Of a DNA stretch of 64,000 nucleotides, positions 45,135 through 53,098 are shown piece after piece. The notes under the pieces were generated by a model. That model searched no databases. It had not been told where the DNA came from and saw nothing but the letters and a program-made list of their open reading frames with translations. How positions within the stretch are numbered: the stretch's first letter is position 1; the number at the start of each line of letters is the position of its first letter. Source of the stretch: Pedobacter rhizosphaerae (GTDB lineage Bacteria > Bacteroidota > Bacteroidia > Sphingobacteriales > Sphingobacteriaceae); the NCBI RefSeq assembly GCF_900111155.1, contig NZ_FOGG01000001.1, positions 1 through 64,000 of the forward strand, given 5' to 3'. The position numbers were made by a program, and so were the translations under genes.

Positions 45135-45887
45135 ATGATACGCACCCTAATTATTGAAGACGAACCCGCTGTTCGTAAAGAACTCGAATGGCTCCTTGCT
45201 CAAGAAAAAGAATTCAACTATATCGGCTCGGCAACGAATGTTAAAGACGCAGTAGTATTGATTAATGCTACTGCTCCCGAACTCATTTTAATGGACATTC
45301 AGCTCACTGACGGCACCGCCTTTGATATTTTAGACCTCATCCCGGAGATTTCATTTCGCATTATCTTTATTACAGCTTACAATCATTTTGCCGTAAAAGC
45401 GATAAAATACGGTGCGCTGGATTATCTTTTGAAACCCCTGGATGAAAATGAGCTGATATCTGCACTGCATCGCATGGCCAGAGAGGGAGAAGATGCCCTG
45501 GAAACACAAAAAAAGCAACTGCACATCTTAAAAAGTGGTTTGGCACAAAATCAAAATGATTTAGAAAACCGGATCGTACTTCATACCCTCGAATATTTAC
45601 AGATTTTACAGCTTAAAGATATTATTTACTGCCAGAGTGATGGTGGTTATACCCACTTTTTCTTGTCGGAAGATCGGAACATCATCATCTCTAAACCACT
45701 CAAATTTTACGACGAACTTTTACCAGATAAATGGTTTTTACGGCCCCATCAATCCTATTTGGTCAATGTGCGTTATGTTGATAAATTTTTGAAATCGGGA
45801 ACAATACTATTGAAGGATAAGACAGAAATCCCTGTTTCCAGCCGACGAAAAGAACTCATCATCAACCAAATTAATCAGATTGCATGA
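45135..45887 (+). CDS. LytTR-family response regulator
   Basis: 250 residues: receiver domain with acidic pocket IIEDE and phospho-acceptor Asp54 (LILMDIQL), the conserved Lys in DYLLKPLDENE, then a LytTR DNA-binding domain (about 145-250: IVLHTLEYLQILQLKDIIYC, FLRPHQSYLVNVRYVDKF). The stop overlaps the start of the kinase gene by ATGA, so the two form a two-component pair. The genes it controls are not evident; the downstream small-protein cluster is a possibility. Confidence 0.95.
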   Translation: MIRTLIIEDEPAVRKELEWLLAQEKEFNYIGSATNVKDAVVLINATAPELILMDIQLTDGTAFDILDLIPEISFRIIFITAYNHFAVKAIKYGALDYLLKPLDENELISALHRMAREGEDALETQKKQLHILKSGLAQNQNDLENRIVLHTLEYLQILQLKDIIYCQSDGGYTHFFLSEDRNIIISKPLKFYDELLPDKWFLRPHQSYLVNVRYVDKFLKSGTILLKDKTEIPVSSRRKELIINQINQIA

Positions 45888-47842
45888 GAGCTATCGCCTA
45901 CATTTTAGCCAGCTTATTGATGACCATTTGGCTGGGCTGTACGCCCAATGCCAAGGATTTAAAGTTTACTGACCGGGAAAAAGTACTCCGCACTTTTAAA
46001 GACACCATGGATAGGCAACGGGACAATCCGGATCTGAAAATGCGGCTGGAATACTGGAAAAAACAAGCCGGGAATAAGAACTTTAAAAATGACTCTGTGC
46101 TTTTATCCAAAATCAACTACAATATCGCAGGACAATATTATGGTTTAGGCGAGATCGATTCCGTTAAAAAACATATGCAAACGGCCTGGAGTCTGATGGA
46201 AAACTGTCCCGGTTATGAAGAAGAAAAAGTGCTTTTATACTCCGGGTTGGGAAATATTGCCAGTATGGAACAGAAAATCCATCAGGAAAATTATTATTAT
46301 AACCATGCAGCCCAAATGATTCTCGCTGATACCAGCCTGAAGCTAAGCCCCAAGCAAAAGATTACCATTTTCTTCTCTACCGCACAGTCGAGCGTAAAGC
46401 TCAGGCAGTTTGAAAATGCCTATAAACTCAACAGAAAAGCCATAAACCTACTTCCACAACTGGCTAACAATACTAAAGATAGATTTAGGGCCTACAGCCA
46501 GATGGCCGATTATTTCTTTAATGTAAAGGGAAGCCTTGATTCGCATTACCACTACATCAAAAAAATGGAACTGGTGAATATTGAACAACCAGACCTTTAT
46601 AAAGTACGCTATATCATTGATAGAAAAGCCACTTACTTTGAGCGAACACTTCAACTGGATTCGGCCTTATTTTATAACCGCAAGAGAATCAGTATGGATA
46701 TGGCCGACCTAAAACAAAATGGCAAAAGGGCGGAGAGTGTAAGCAGTGGCAATATGTACATTGGCTTTTTTGATATTGCCGGGCTTTTTATCCAGTACAA
46801 CCAATTAGATAGCGCCAAATATTACCTTAAGCAATGTGAAAAGTTCCAAAAAGATTATCCGCAGCACGTAGATGATGAGAGTAAGATTCTTTATCAGCAA
46901 AACCTGATTAATTACCTTTTTGCAACCAAACAATACGCTACCGCAGAAACAGAGCAGGCTAACCTGATCAGGCTTACACGCAAGGTTTACGAAACTGAAA
47001 ATACCAGGGCCGTGGCAGAGATGAGTGCCATTTTTGAATTAAAGGCCAAGGATAAATCCATTCACAATTTAAGCGAAACGGTAGCACTTGCACAAAGCCG
47101 TTTGCAAAGTAACCGATTGTGGTTAGCAGTAAGTGCCTTAGCAACGTTATTGGCTATTGCCATGGCCCTGCTGCTCTATTTCATTCAGCAACAGCGCAAA
47201 CTCCAAACGGAAACCGAAAAAGCACAGCTGGAGCAACGGTTATTGCGTACTCAAATGGAGCCCCATTTTATTTTTAACACCTTATCGGCACTTCAAAGTT
47301 TCGTTAGGTTTGATGAAAAGGAAAAAACATTAAAATATTTACACCAGTTTGGCCGCCTGCTGAGAAGTAGTCTGGAACTTTCAAGAGAATCATTTGTACC
47401 GCTAAGTGAAGAAATTGCTGCCTTAGATAATTATTTAAGTCTACAACAAATGCGATACGATGATGCTTTCGGTTATGAGGTAGATCAGCTGGAAGATATA
47501 GATACCGCGGGTATTTATATTCCACCTATGCTCATGCAGCCATTTGTAGAAAATGCGATTATCCATGGTATCAATCCAAATGGGAAAAACGGGCTCATAA
47601 GCGTAAATTTTGAATTCAAAGACAAACAGTTGCTGGTTAAAATCAATGATAATGGAACAGGGCTGAGCAGAGATCATGGCCAATCTCATAAATCGCTTTC
47701 TACAACCATTAGTCGCGAGCGCTTAAACATTCTCTCTAAGGAGCTTGCTGCACCAGCAGGAATAGAAATATCGTCAAATCCTGCTGGAGGTACGGAAGTC
47801 CGTATTACCATCCCAACAAAAACATCGGGTAAAAACGAATAA
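45884..47842 (+). CDS. LytS-type sensor histidine kinase with TPR-like sensor region
   Basis: 652 residues. N-terminal export signal with a lipobox-like Cys 19 (TIWLGCTPNAKD), a long helical TPR-like periplasmic region (about 30-400), one transmembrane helix at about 412-437 (LAVSALATLLAIAMALLLYF), and a cytoplasmic His_kinase domain with phospho-acceptor His461 in MEPHFIFNTLSALQSF. An HATPase domain follows with PPMLMQPFVENAIIHGI and NDNGTGLS. It is cotranscribed with the LytTR regulator at 45135. The signal the TPR region senses is unknown. Confidence 0.92.
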   Translation: MRAIAYILASLLMTIWLGCTPNAKDLKFTDREKVLRTFKDTMDRQRDNPDLKMRLEYWKKQAGNKNFKNDSVLLSKINYNIAGQYYGLGEIDSVKKHMQTAWSLMENCPGYEEEKVLLYSGLGNIASMEQKIHQENYYYNHAAQMILADTSLKLSPKQKITIFFSTAQSSVKLRQFENAYKLNRKAINLLPQLANNTKDRFRAYSQMADYFFNVKGSLDSHYHYIKKMELVNIEQPDLYKVRYIIDRKATYFERTLQLDSALFYNRKRISMDMADLKQNGKRAESVSSGNMYIGFFDIAGLFIQYNQLDSAKYYLKQCEKFQKDYPQHVDDESKILYQQNLINYLFATKQYATAETEQANLIRLTRKVYETENTRAVAEMSAIFELKAKDKSIHNLSETVALAQSRLQSNRLWLAVSALATLLAIAMALLLYFIQQQRKLQTETEKAQLEQRLLRTQMEPHFIFNTLSALQSFVRFDEKEKTLKYLHQFGRLLRSSLELSRESFVPLSEEIAALDNYLSLQQMRYDDAFGYEVDQLEDIDTAGIYIPPMLMQPFVENAIIHGINPNGKNGLISVNFEFKDKQLLVKINDNGTGLSRDHGQSHKSLSTTISRERLNILSKELAAPAGIEISSNPAGGTEVRITIPTKTSGKNE

Positions 47843-47951
47843 TGCAGAATTCGCAGCAAATAACAACTACAATGTTGCGGATAATAAAACACCGAAAATA
47901 TCTTGATGCAGCTGTTTAACTTTAGCCAGGTCAATCAATATATCACTTGCT

Positions 47952-48260
47952 ATGCCTGTAAAATCGTCTATTTATCATCACCTAATCTGGAGACTTGTAA
48001 TTAGCACCCTACCCTTGGCGCTATTTGCATTTTCCTTATGTACAGAGCCCTTGGGGCGCAGTGGCAACAACGGGCCAGGTGTTGAAATGAGCATCTTTAT
48101 CCCTGTTATTTTACTATTTGGCTGGGGTGGATTTTTAGTAATCGAATCTTTGTATCGCTTTGCTAAAAAAAATGCATCAATTGGTTTTATGAGTTTGCTT
48201 GCTGCTGTAATACTTGCCGGATTTTATACACTCATTCTTTATTTCCATCACTTATCATGA
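47952..48260 (+). CDS. Small membrane protein of unknown function
   Basis: 102 residues with three predicted transmembrane helices (about 14-32, 49-68, 78-100) and a Gly/Asn loop (RSGNNGPGVEMS). Not recognised. It begins 109 bp after the kinase gene, and its stop overlaps the start of the next gene (ATGA), so it is the first gene of the small-protein cluster that runs to 52033. Confidence 0.7.
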   Translation: MPVKSSIYHHLIWRLVISTLPLALFAFSLCTEPLGRSGNNGPGVEMSIFIPVILLFGWGGFLVIESLYRFAKKNASIGFMSLLAAVILAGFYTLILYFHHLS

Positions 48261-48841
48261 AAAAATACGCTTCCTTAAAAAAAACACTTAAGACCCTGCT
48301 GTTCAGCTGCATACTGGCTTCATGGGGCTGTTCTTCTCCGAGTACGGCAGAATCTTTAGAAGAGCTGCGAAAAGCCTATAAAACAGATATCAAGTTTAGC
48401 CTGGATAGTGTACCGAAAACCTTTAGTGCCAAAAAAACAGATGGTACCACCTTTAATTCGAAAGAGATGAAGGGAAAATATTGGGTGATTCTCGGCTACG
48501 AGAAAAACTACCTTAAGCCCGAACACAAAAAGGTAATTGATGAACTTAACAATAATTACGAAAAGTATAAGGATAAAATAAGCATGATCGGAATTCTTGA
48601 CGGATTTGCTGACGACCCCAAAGAACTCAACGCAATGATTCGCAATGCAAACATCAAGTTTCCTCAAATAGACAACACCAAATCTCTCGAGAAAACCCCG
48701 ATCATTAACCACGATATTTACTGCTGGCCCATAAAAATAATTATCAACCCGGAAGGTAAAGTAATATATGCCGCTTGTGGCGGAGGATCAGAAGGATTAG
48801 ATGCTGAGTTACAACAACTGATTGCCAATAAAAAGATTTAA
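48257..48841 (+). CDS. Thioredoxin-fold lipoprotein lacking the redox cysteines
   Basis: 194 residues. Lipoprotein signal with Cys 25 (LASWGCSSPS). The mature part resembles the AhpC/TSA-thioredoxin-like fold: TFNSKEMKGKYWVILGYEKN where family members have a WCxxC site, and WPIKIIINPEGKVIYAACGG at the C-terminal strand with the cis-Pro. The usual Cys pair is absent, so a thiol-redox role is unlikely. It may be a binding or structural derivative. Second gene of the cluster. Confidence 0.7.
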   Translation: MKKYASLKKTLKTLLFSCILASWGCSSPSTAESLEELRKAYKTDIKFSLDSVPKTFSAKKTDGTTFNSKEMKGKYWVILGYEKNYLKPEHKKVIDELNNNYEKYKDKISMIGILDGFADDPKELNAMIRNANIKFPQIDNTKSLEKTPIINHDIYCWPIKIIINPEGKVIYAACGGGSEGLDAELQQLIANKKI

Positions 48842-48842
48842 A

Positions 48843-49145
48843 ATGGAAGCGCTTACTCTAGAAGAACAAAAGCAGAAAAACAGTAACCTTTCTGTTCTGC
48901 TCATCATTATCAACCTTGTTTTGGTGATTATCTTTTTTACCTGCGTTAGAACAACAGAAAACGATCAACAGCAACCTATTGCCTTGCTAGGCCTGGCTTT
49001 TGTGATATTCACCGGTGGATATGCATTCACTTACCATGGTAAAGCCTACAGAATTGGCAAATGGATCTTTGCCATGGCCCTAATCATTGGCCTCGCATTA
49101 TTTGGCGTGCTTTGGTATGCAAGTCAATTGGGGAGGGGAATTTAA
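48843..49145 (+). CDS. Small membrane protein of unknown function
   Basis: 100 residues with three predicted transmembrane helices (VLLIIINLVLVIIFFTCV, IALLGLAFVIFTGGYAF, IFAMALIIGLALFGVLWY). The start at 48843 lies 1 bp after the upstream stop; an in-frame extension to 48822 would overlap the preceding gene. Not recognised; part of the small-protein cluster. Confidence 0.7.
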   Translation: MEALTLEEQKQKNSNLSVLLIIINLVLVIIFFTCVRTTENDQQQPIALLGLAFVIFTGGYAFTYHGKAYRIGKWIFAMALIIGLALFGVLWYASQLGRGI

Positions 49146-49153
49146 CCACTACT

Positions 49154-49870
49154 ATGAAATTAAACATTATCAATAAAGTCTATATGCTAATTGGGGCTGC
49201 ATTGATTATTGGCACCGTTTTCAGGGTATTAAGGCATAAACCCTGGGATACCTACTACTATTTTAGCAGTGTTTCCGTTCCCGAAACTTTCCCTGTAGCC
49301 ATTAGAGAAGCCTATTTTCTGCTTCCGAATAATGATTATGCCATTATTTCAAAGGAAGAGGCAGAAAATTTCACTTCTAGCTGGGGAGATGAGTACTATT
49401 CTGCCAGGGTAAACGATCCACAACGCATCCCCGAACAACTGGTTCTGCAATATGTGTCTTATCGGGATCAAAAGTTCTATAGCGATACGATCAAAATGCC
49501 AGTAAAAGAAGTCAGACAAATATTTAAAACAGCTGCAGAACAGAATAAAATGGAAGAAATTTCTACTTCCAACGGCGAAAAAAAGGGGCTACGCTTTGTT
49601 CTGGGTATCGCAAACAGTGGAAATATCATCATTTGGTTAAGGGGAAAACACTTCGAAAAGGCCATTGTAAAAACGAAGATTAAAAGCCACGTTCCACAGG
49701 GTGATGATACATTTTATGAAAAAAGGCTTCCCGTATCCGAATACCTGGAACACGCATTTGAACGACTACCAGACAGCACTAAAAATTTACTTAAAAACGG
49801 CTTTGATAGCGGTGCAAACTATATAGACACACCATCAAGATATGTAGAAAAGCAGCGCAATATGGATTGA
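49154..49870 (+). CDS. Membrane-anchored protein of unknown function (DUF2931-like?)
   Basis: About 238 residues with an N-terminal anchor (YMLIGAALIIGTVF) and a soluble domain containing PEQLVLQYVSYRDQKFYSDT, VKEVRQIFKTAAEQ and LRFVLGIANSGNIIIWLRG. The strand order and the YVSYRDQKFY-type motif resemble DUF2931 proteins of Bacteroidota, but I hold that assignment loosely. The ATG at 49154 follows the upstream gene by 8 bp; a longer frame from 49061 overlaps it. Confidence 0.65.
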   Translation: MKLNIINKVYMLIGAALIIGTVFRVLRHKPWDTYYYFSSVSVPETFPVAIREAYFLLPNNDYAIISKEEAENFTSSWGDEYYSARVNDPQRIPEQLVLQYVSYRDQKFYSDTIKMPVKEVRQIFKTAAEQNKMEEISTSNGEKKGLRFVLGIANSGNIIIWLRGKHFEKAIVKTKIKSHVPQGDDTFYEKRLPVSEYLEHAFERLPDSTKNLLKNGFDSGANYIDTPSRYVEKQRNMD

Positions 49871-49996
49871 GGCAGTTACACATAATAGATGATTTACAGC
49901 AAATCCTCTTTCATTCCCAACGAATAATAAAGCCTTTAAAAATCATCGAGAATAGTAGCTAAATTGGTGGAAACATTGAAAATTAACGCATCGGAT

Positions 49997-50341
49997 ATGC
50001 TTAGAAAAATTAAACCTCAGTACAATACCTTAGAAGAGCTGAAGCATTATGTGGAGCAAAAGGATCCTTCTCTTCAGTGTAAAATTGAGATAGACCAATG
50101 GGTAGATACCCTGGTAAAGGCTTCCAATAAATGTTTAGTGATCAAAAAATCAGCAACAGCAGGAGCCAAAATTATTCTGGTAGAACCGCATGTAGTAGGT
50201 GTGGAAGGTATTATGCCAGGCCATTTCTTCAATAATTTTAGAAGAGGTATTGTGGCCATAGCGCTAGATATTTTTACCGCATCCGGCAGGAATCAAATAG
50301 CCAATCAAGTTGATGGCTGGATGAAAGAAATTGAAAACTAA
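49997..50341 (+). CDS. Hypothetical protein
   Basis: 114 residues, cytoplasmic in appearance, with no signal or membrane segment. It contains IEIDQWVDTLVKASNKCLVI, AGAKIILVEPHVVGVEG and IVAIALDIFTASGRNQIANQ. Not recognised. The start is uncertain: an in-frame GTG at 49967 and TTG at 49964 would add 10-11 residues (VETLKINASD), but a TAAATTGG -7-like box overlaps them, favouring the ATG at 49997. Confidence 0.6.
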   Translation: MLRKIKPQYNTLEELKHYVEQKDPSLQCKIEIDQWVDTLVKASNKCLVIKKSATAGAKIILVEPHVVGVEGIMPGHFFNNFRRGIVAIALDIFTASGRNQIANQVDGWMKEIEN

Positions 50342-50353
50342 AACATAAAACCC

Positions 50354-50851
50354 ATGGCACAAACCTTTACCTATAGAGAAAAATTTAGCTGGGGCTTCCT
50401 TTTTCTTGCCGCTGTCGGACTTGCGGGCATTATTTATTCATTCGCAAAACCATTTAACATTAGATTTAAGAGTTTTCGTTTGTTAGAATACCCCACAAGT
50501 AAATATGTAGTGATAGCCGTAGGGATCATTTTTATACTCTATGCCATTCATAAATATTTAAAAATGAAGGCCGTAAATGCTGCCGACAATACGATTTTGG
50601 CTGCAGATCATGAATTAATTTTCAAAGATTTAAGCGGTTATTCGCTCACAGATAAACGATTTGCTTTTAGCAATGTAGATGAACTCTGGAACAAAACTGA
50701 TGAAGATGATGGGGAATCCATGATTATTTACACCAACCCTGATCAAAACAGATATGAATTCTTCGCCGAAAACTTTGAATCAGCTTCCGCATTTGCCGAA
50801 TTCAAAAAGATATTAGAAAATAAATGCGTTAACATCAGCAATCGAAAATGA
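50354..50851 (+). CDS. Membrane protein with two helices and a soluble C-terminal domain
   Basis: 165 residues: two transmembrane helices (about 13-31 FLFLAAVGLAGIIYSF; 50-66 VVIAVGIIFILYAIHKY) and a cytoplasmic C-terminal domain (75-165) whose predicted strands (ILAADHELIFKDLSGY, SMIIYTNPDQNRYEFF) and last helix resemble a bacterial PH-like fold. No family assigned. Its stop overlaps the start of the following lipoprotein gene (ATGA). Confidence 0.7.
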   Translation: MAQTFTYREKFSWGFLFLAAVGLAGIIYSFAKPFNIRFKSFRLLEYPTSKYVVIAVGIIFILYAIHKYLKMKAVNAADNTILAADHELIFKDLSGYSLTDKRFAFSNVDELWNKTDEDDGESMIIYTNPDQNRYEFFAENFESASAFAEFKKILENKCVNISNRK

Positions 50852-51486
50852 GAAAGAACAGTTTTGGTTATTTTTTAGTGTTGGTAAGCATGTTGGTATT
50901 CACTACAGCATGCAACAGCCAACAGAACGGCGAGAACCAAAATCCCGACTCGAACAAAATATCGAACCCCATTCCATCGTCAACGGATTCCATGGCCACA
51001 GCATCTACCTATGAAAAACTTGCTCGCCCATCGGATTCCGTTGTAATGGATACTGATAGTATTGACTTTGAAAAATATAAAGCTGAACAACCTGCAAGCC
51101 TTAAGAAAGCCCCTTTAAATTGGTCGAGCTATCCTTCAGCAGCAGATTTTAAAACAACCATTACATCGGCTTATGAGGAAAATGATTCTGCCCACTTTGC
51201 AGGATATTATATTTTGGCTACCTATGGTTGCGGCCTCTCTTGTGTTGCAGGCTACATGATTGACATGCGTGATGGAAAAATTTATGATTTGCCCCTGGGA
51301 GAAGAAAACTCCTGTTCACACGCAGAAGACCGAGTGGTATGTTATCCCAATAGCAGATTGTTTGTTTCAGCGATTTGCAGATCATCTGCCAACAAAAATC
51401 AACTGGAATACATTTCCTACCTGTGGAATGAAGAAAGTAAAAAATTTAAGCCTGTACAAAAGGCCGACTTTCTGGTTGCAAAATAA
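50848..51486 (+). CDS. Lipoprotein of unknown function
   Basis: 212 residues. Lipoprotein signal with Cys 22 (VFTTACNSQQNG), a Ser/Asn/Pro-rich linker to about 75, then a compact Cys-containing domain: FAGYYILATYGCGLSCVAGY, MIDMRDGKIYDLPLGEENSC and YLWNEESKKFKPV. The four cysteines of the mature domain could form disulfides in the periplasm. Not recognised. Translationally coupled to the upstream membrane protein. Confidence 0.72.
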   Translation: MRKNSFGYFLVLVSMLVFTTACNSQQNGENQNPDSNKISNPIPSSTDSMATASTYEKLARPSDSVVMDTDSIDFEKYKAEQPASLKKAPLNWSSYPSAADFKTTITSAYEENDSAHFAGYYILATYGCGLSCVAGYMIDMRDGKIYDLPLGEENSCSHAEDRVVCYPNSRLFVSAICRSSANKNQLEYISYLWNEESKKFKPVQKADFLVAK

Positions 51487-51489
51487 AGG

Positions 51490-52033
51490 ATGGTTTGGCG
51501 AATTATTAAGATACTAAGCATATGCTTGCTCTCTGATTGGCTCTTTGGTGCTCCTGTGCGCATTGATGTATGGGAGCATCAGCTGGAGCCGTTACACTAA
51601 AAAGAAAGAGGCCATCAGGTACCAAAAAGAGGTTTGTGATACTATAAATTTTATCAATGATTCTATTCCAGTAAGCCTAAATGGCTTTAAAGAAAATGAA
51701 ATTAAAACATTGAAGTATTTCAGGATTAGCAAAGGGAAGAGGCATCACGCTGCTACTATACCGCTGGTCAATTCTCAAATATTAGGCCGTCTAAATATCA
51801 TGGTTCCCACACAGATCTTTAAAACAGATACCCTGGCCATAACATTGGATGATCGTTTATATTATTTATCAGAAATGTCTTTCGAGGCCAGATATAATTA
51901 TGGAATGACTGGCCCCGTGGGCAAATGTTTTTGCGAAGGCACAGGCTTTAAAAAAATAAATGGAAAGCTTTCATCCACCATACCTTATATTCTGAATAGA
52001 GAAACTGGCATCAGCAATTTCAAGATTCATTAA
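51490..52033 (+). pseudogene. Frameshifted gene for a membrane-anchored protein
   Basis: An ATG 3 bp after the upstream stop (51490) opens MVWRIIKILSICLLS, but that frame then runs out of register. The continuation LIGSLVLLCALMYGSISWSR, which completes one hydrophobic anchor, lies in another frame and runs to the stop at 52033. The two frames meet at a (CT)3 stretch near 51529-51534; two extra bases there would join them. The downstream part alone has only TTG/GTG starts or an ATG at 51566. This could be an inactivating slip, a phase-variable tract or a sequence error. Confidence 0.6.
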
Positions 52034-52206
52034 TTATTGGTGATTCCTTTTTGGGTCTATTTATCCTGTTGCTTAAACCTTCTTCACCCATTTCGGGCAC
52101 AACGTCAAGCAACACGCTACAAAACCCTCAAACACCTCGTAATCAATCAATTAAAATTAACATATTTGTTACAAAAACGCCGCCCATTCCGCTAAATTTT
52201 CTTTTT

Positions 52207-52221
52207 TGGCACAACCTTTGT
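52207..52221 (+). promoter_or_regulatory. Candidate sigma-54 promoter (TGGCAC-N4-TTTG)
   Basis: TGGCAC at 52207 and TTTG ending at 52220 place the -24 GG and -12 G in the register of TGGCACG-N4-TTGC; only the final C is T and one inner G is A. It lies 78 bp upstream of the lipoprotein ATG at 52299. Sigma-54 use in this organism is not shown by the window. Confidence 0.45.
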
Positions 52222-52298
52222 CATTTACCTGTCACATCAAAACTACCACGATGGGAGTCTACCCTTCCATCAAATTGAAAAACATAAAAGATAAAGAG

Positions 52299-52673
52299 AT
52301 GAAAAAGACAGTTCAAATTTTCAGTATGCTATTAATAGCATTAACAGTTATGGTATCGTGTAAAAAAGATACTGATCCTGCTGACAGAGATTTTTTCGTA
52401 GGGACTTACAAAGGAACAGTTTCATACAAAAATAATGAAACGACCATTAACAGTTCTGATGGAAAAGTAACTGTTAGTAAAGTTGGGGAAACTTACAATT
52501 TCTACTTTGGTAGCGGCATTCCTGATATTAAGGGTGTAAAGTTCGAACAATCAGGCGATAATACCTACATCAGTGTTGGAACAGGCGTAACAGGAATTAC
52601 AATTAATGCCAGTACTTTAAAAATGCTGGTAGTACGAGGCGGCGAAACATGGACCGCAGATTGTACAAGGTAA
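52299..52673 (+). CDS. Small lipoprotein of unknown function
   Basis: 124 residues. Signal peptide MKKTVQIFSMLLIALTVMVS with acylated Cys 21 (MVSCKKDTD). The mature part is a small beta-rich domain (FFVGTYKGTVSYKNNETTIN, VGETYNFYFGSGIPDIKGVK) resembling lipocalin-like lipoproteins of Bacteroidota; that likeness is impressionistic. The ATG at 52299 is chosen over 52206, which would place the signal peptide inside the protein. A strong terminator follows directly. Confidence 0.75.
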   Translation: MKKTVQIFSMLLIALTVMVSCKKDTDPADRDFFVGTYKGTVSYKNNETTINSSDGKVTVSKVGETYNFYFGSGIPDIKGVKFEQSGDNTYISVGTGVTGITINASTLKMLVVRGGETWTADCTR

Positions 52674-52678
52674 TAAAG

Positions 52679-52708
52679 AAAGGGTTCCGAAGTTCGGAAC
52701 CCTTTTTA
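52679..52708. terminator. Bidirectional terminator between convergent genes
   Basis: Perfect 12-bp stem AAAGGGTTCCGA/TCGGAACCCTTT with a 3-nt loop. The T-rich 3' flank serves the plus-strand lipoprotein, and the A-rich left flank serves the minus-strand gene ending at 52713. Confidence 0.88.
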
Positions 52709-52712
52709 ATTT

Positions 52713-52961
52713 TTAGTCTTCTAAATCATCCTCTTCATCTGGTACATAACCAGAAATAGCCTGACCAATGGCATTAACCTCCTCATCCTCTTCGAAAATC
52801 GGAAGCTCTGTTTTATAATCCATTTTTAGCCAGATAGATGAAGTATCTTTCATAATTTGAATATATTCTTTACCATTTTTAAAAATGGTGTAAGTATCAT
52901 TCCCTTCTGGAAACACCGCATAGGTCTCGTTTCCAACTTCTACATCAAAAGGTTCTTGCAT
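52713..52961 (-). CDS. Small acidic hypothetical protein
   Basis: 82 residues, strongly acidic at the C terminus (EEDEEVNAIGQ, PDEEDDLED). The N-terminal half has short strands (TYAVFPEGNDTYTIFKNGKE) with the look of a small cytoplasmic DUF. No signal or membrane segment. Not recognised. It is a single gene between two terminator or promoter regions. Confidence 0.7.
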   Translation of the reverse strand: MQEPFDVEVGNETYAVFPEGNDTYTIFKNGKEYIQIMKDTSSIWLKMDYKTELPIFEEDEEVNAIGQAISGYVPDEEDDLED

Positions 52962-53098
52962 GACAATAAATTTTGGATAAAGATAAAACTATCTTTTTGA
53001 AGAAGATACAAAGTTAATCGCTAAAAAATTACCCACACTTGTTTCAAAATAGCATCAATTGTATTACTTTACAGGGATATTTACCTAACTATTAGAAG

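Noticed and set aside
51260..51517. Frame of 85 residues within the 50848 lipoprotein gene
   Set aside because: It is fully nested in a better gene and shows no signal or motif.
52051..52278. Plus-strand frame of 75 residues between the frameshifted gene and the lipoprotein
   Set aside because: Pro/Ser/Thr/Asn-rich without a fold, and it spans the sigma-54-like promoter.
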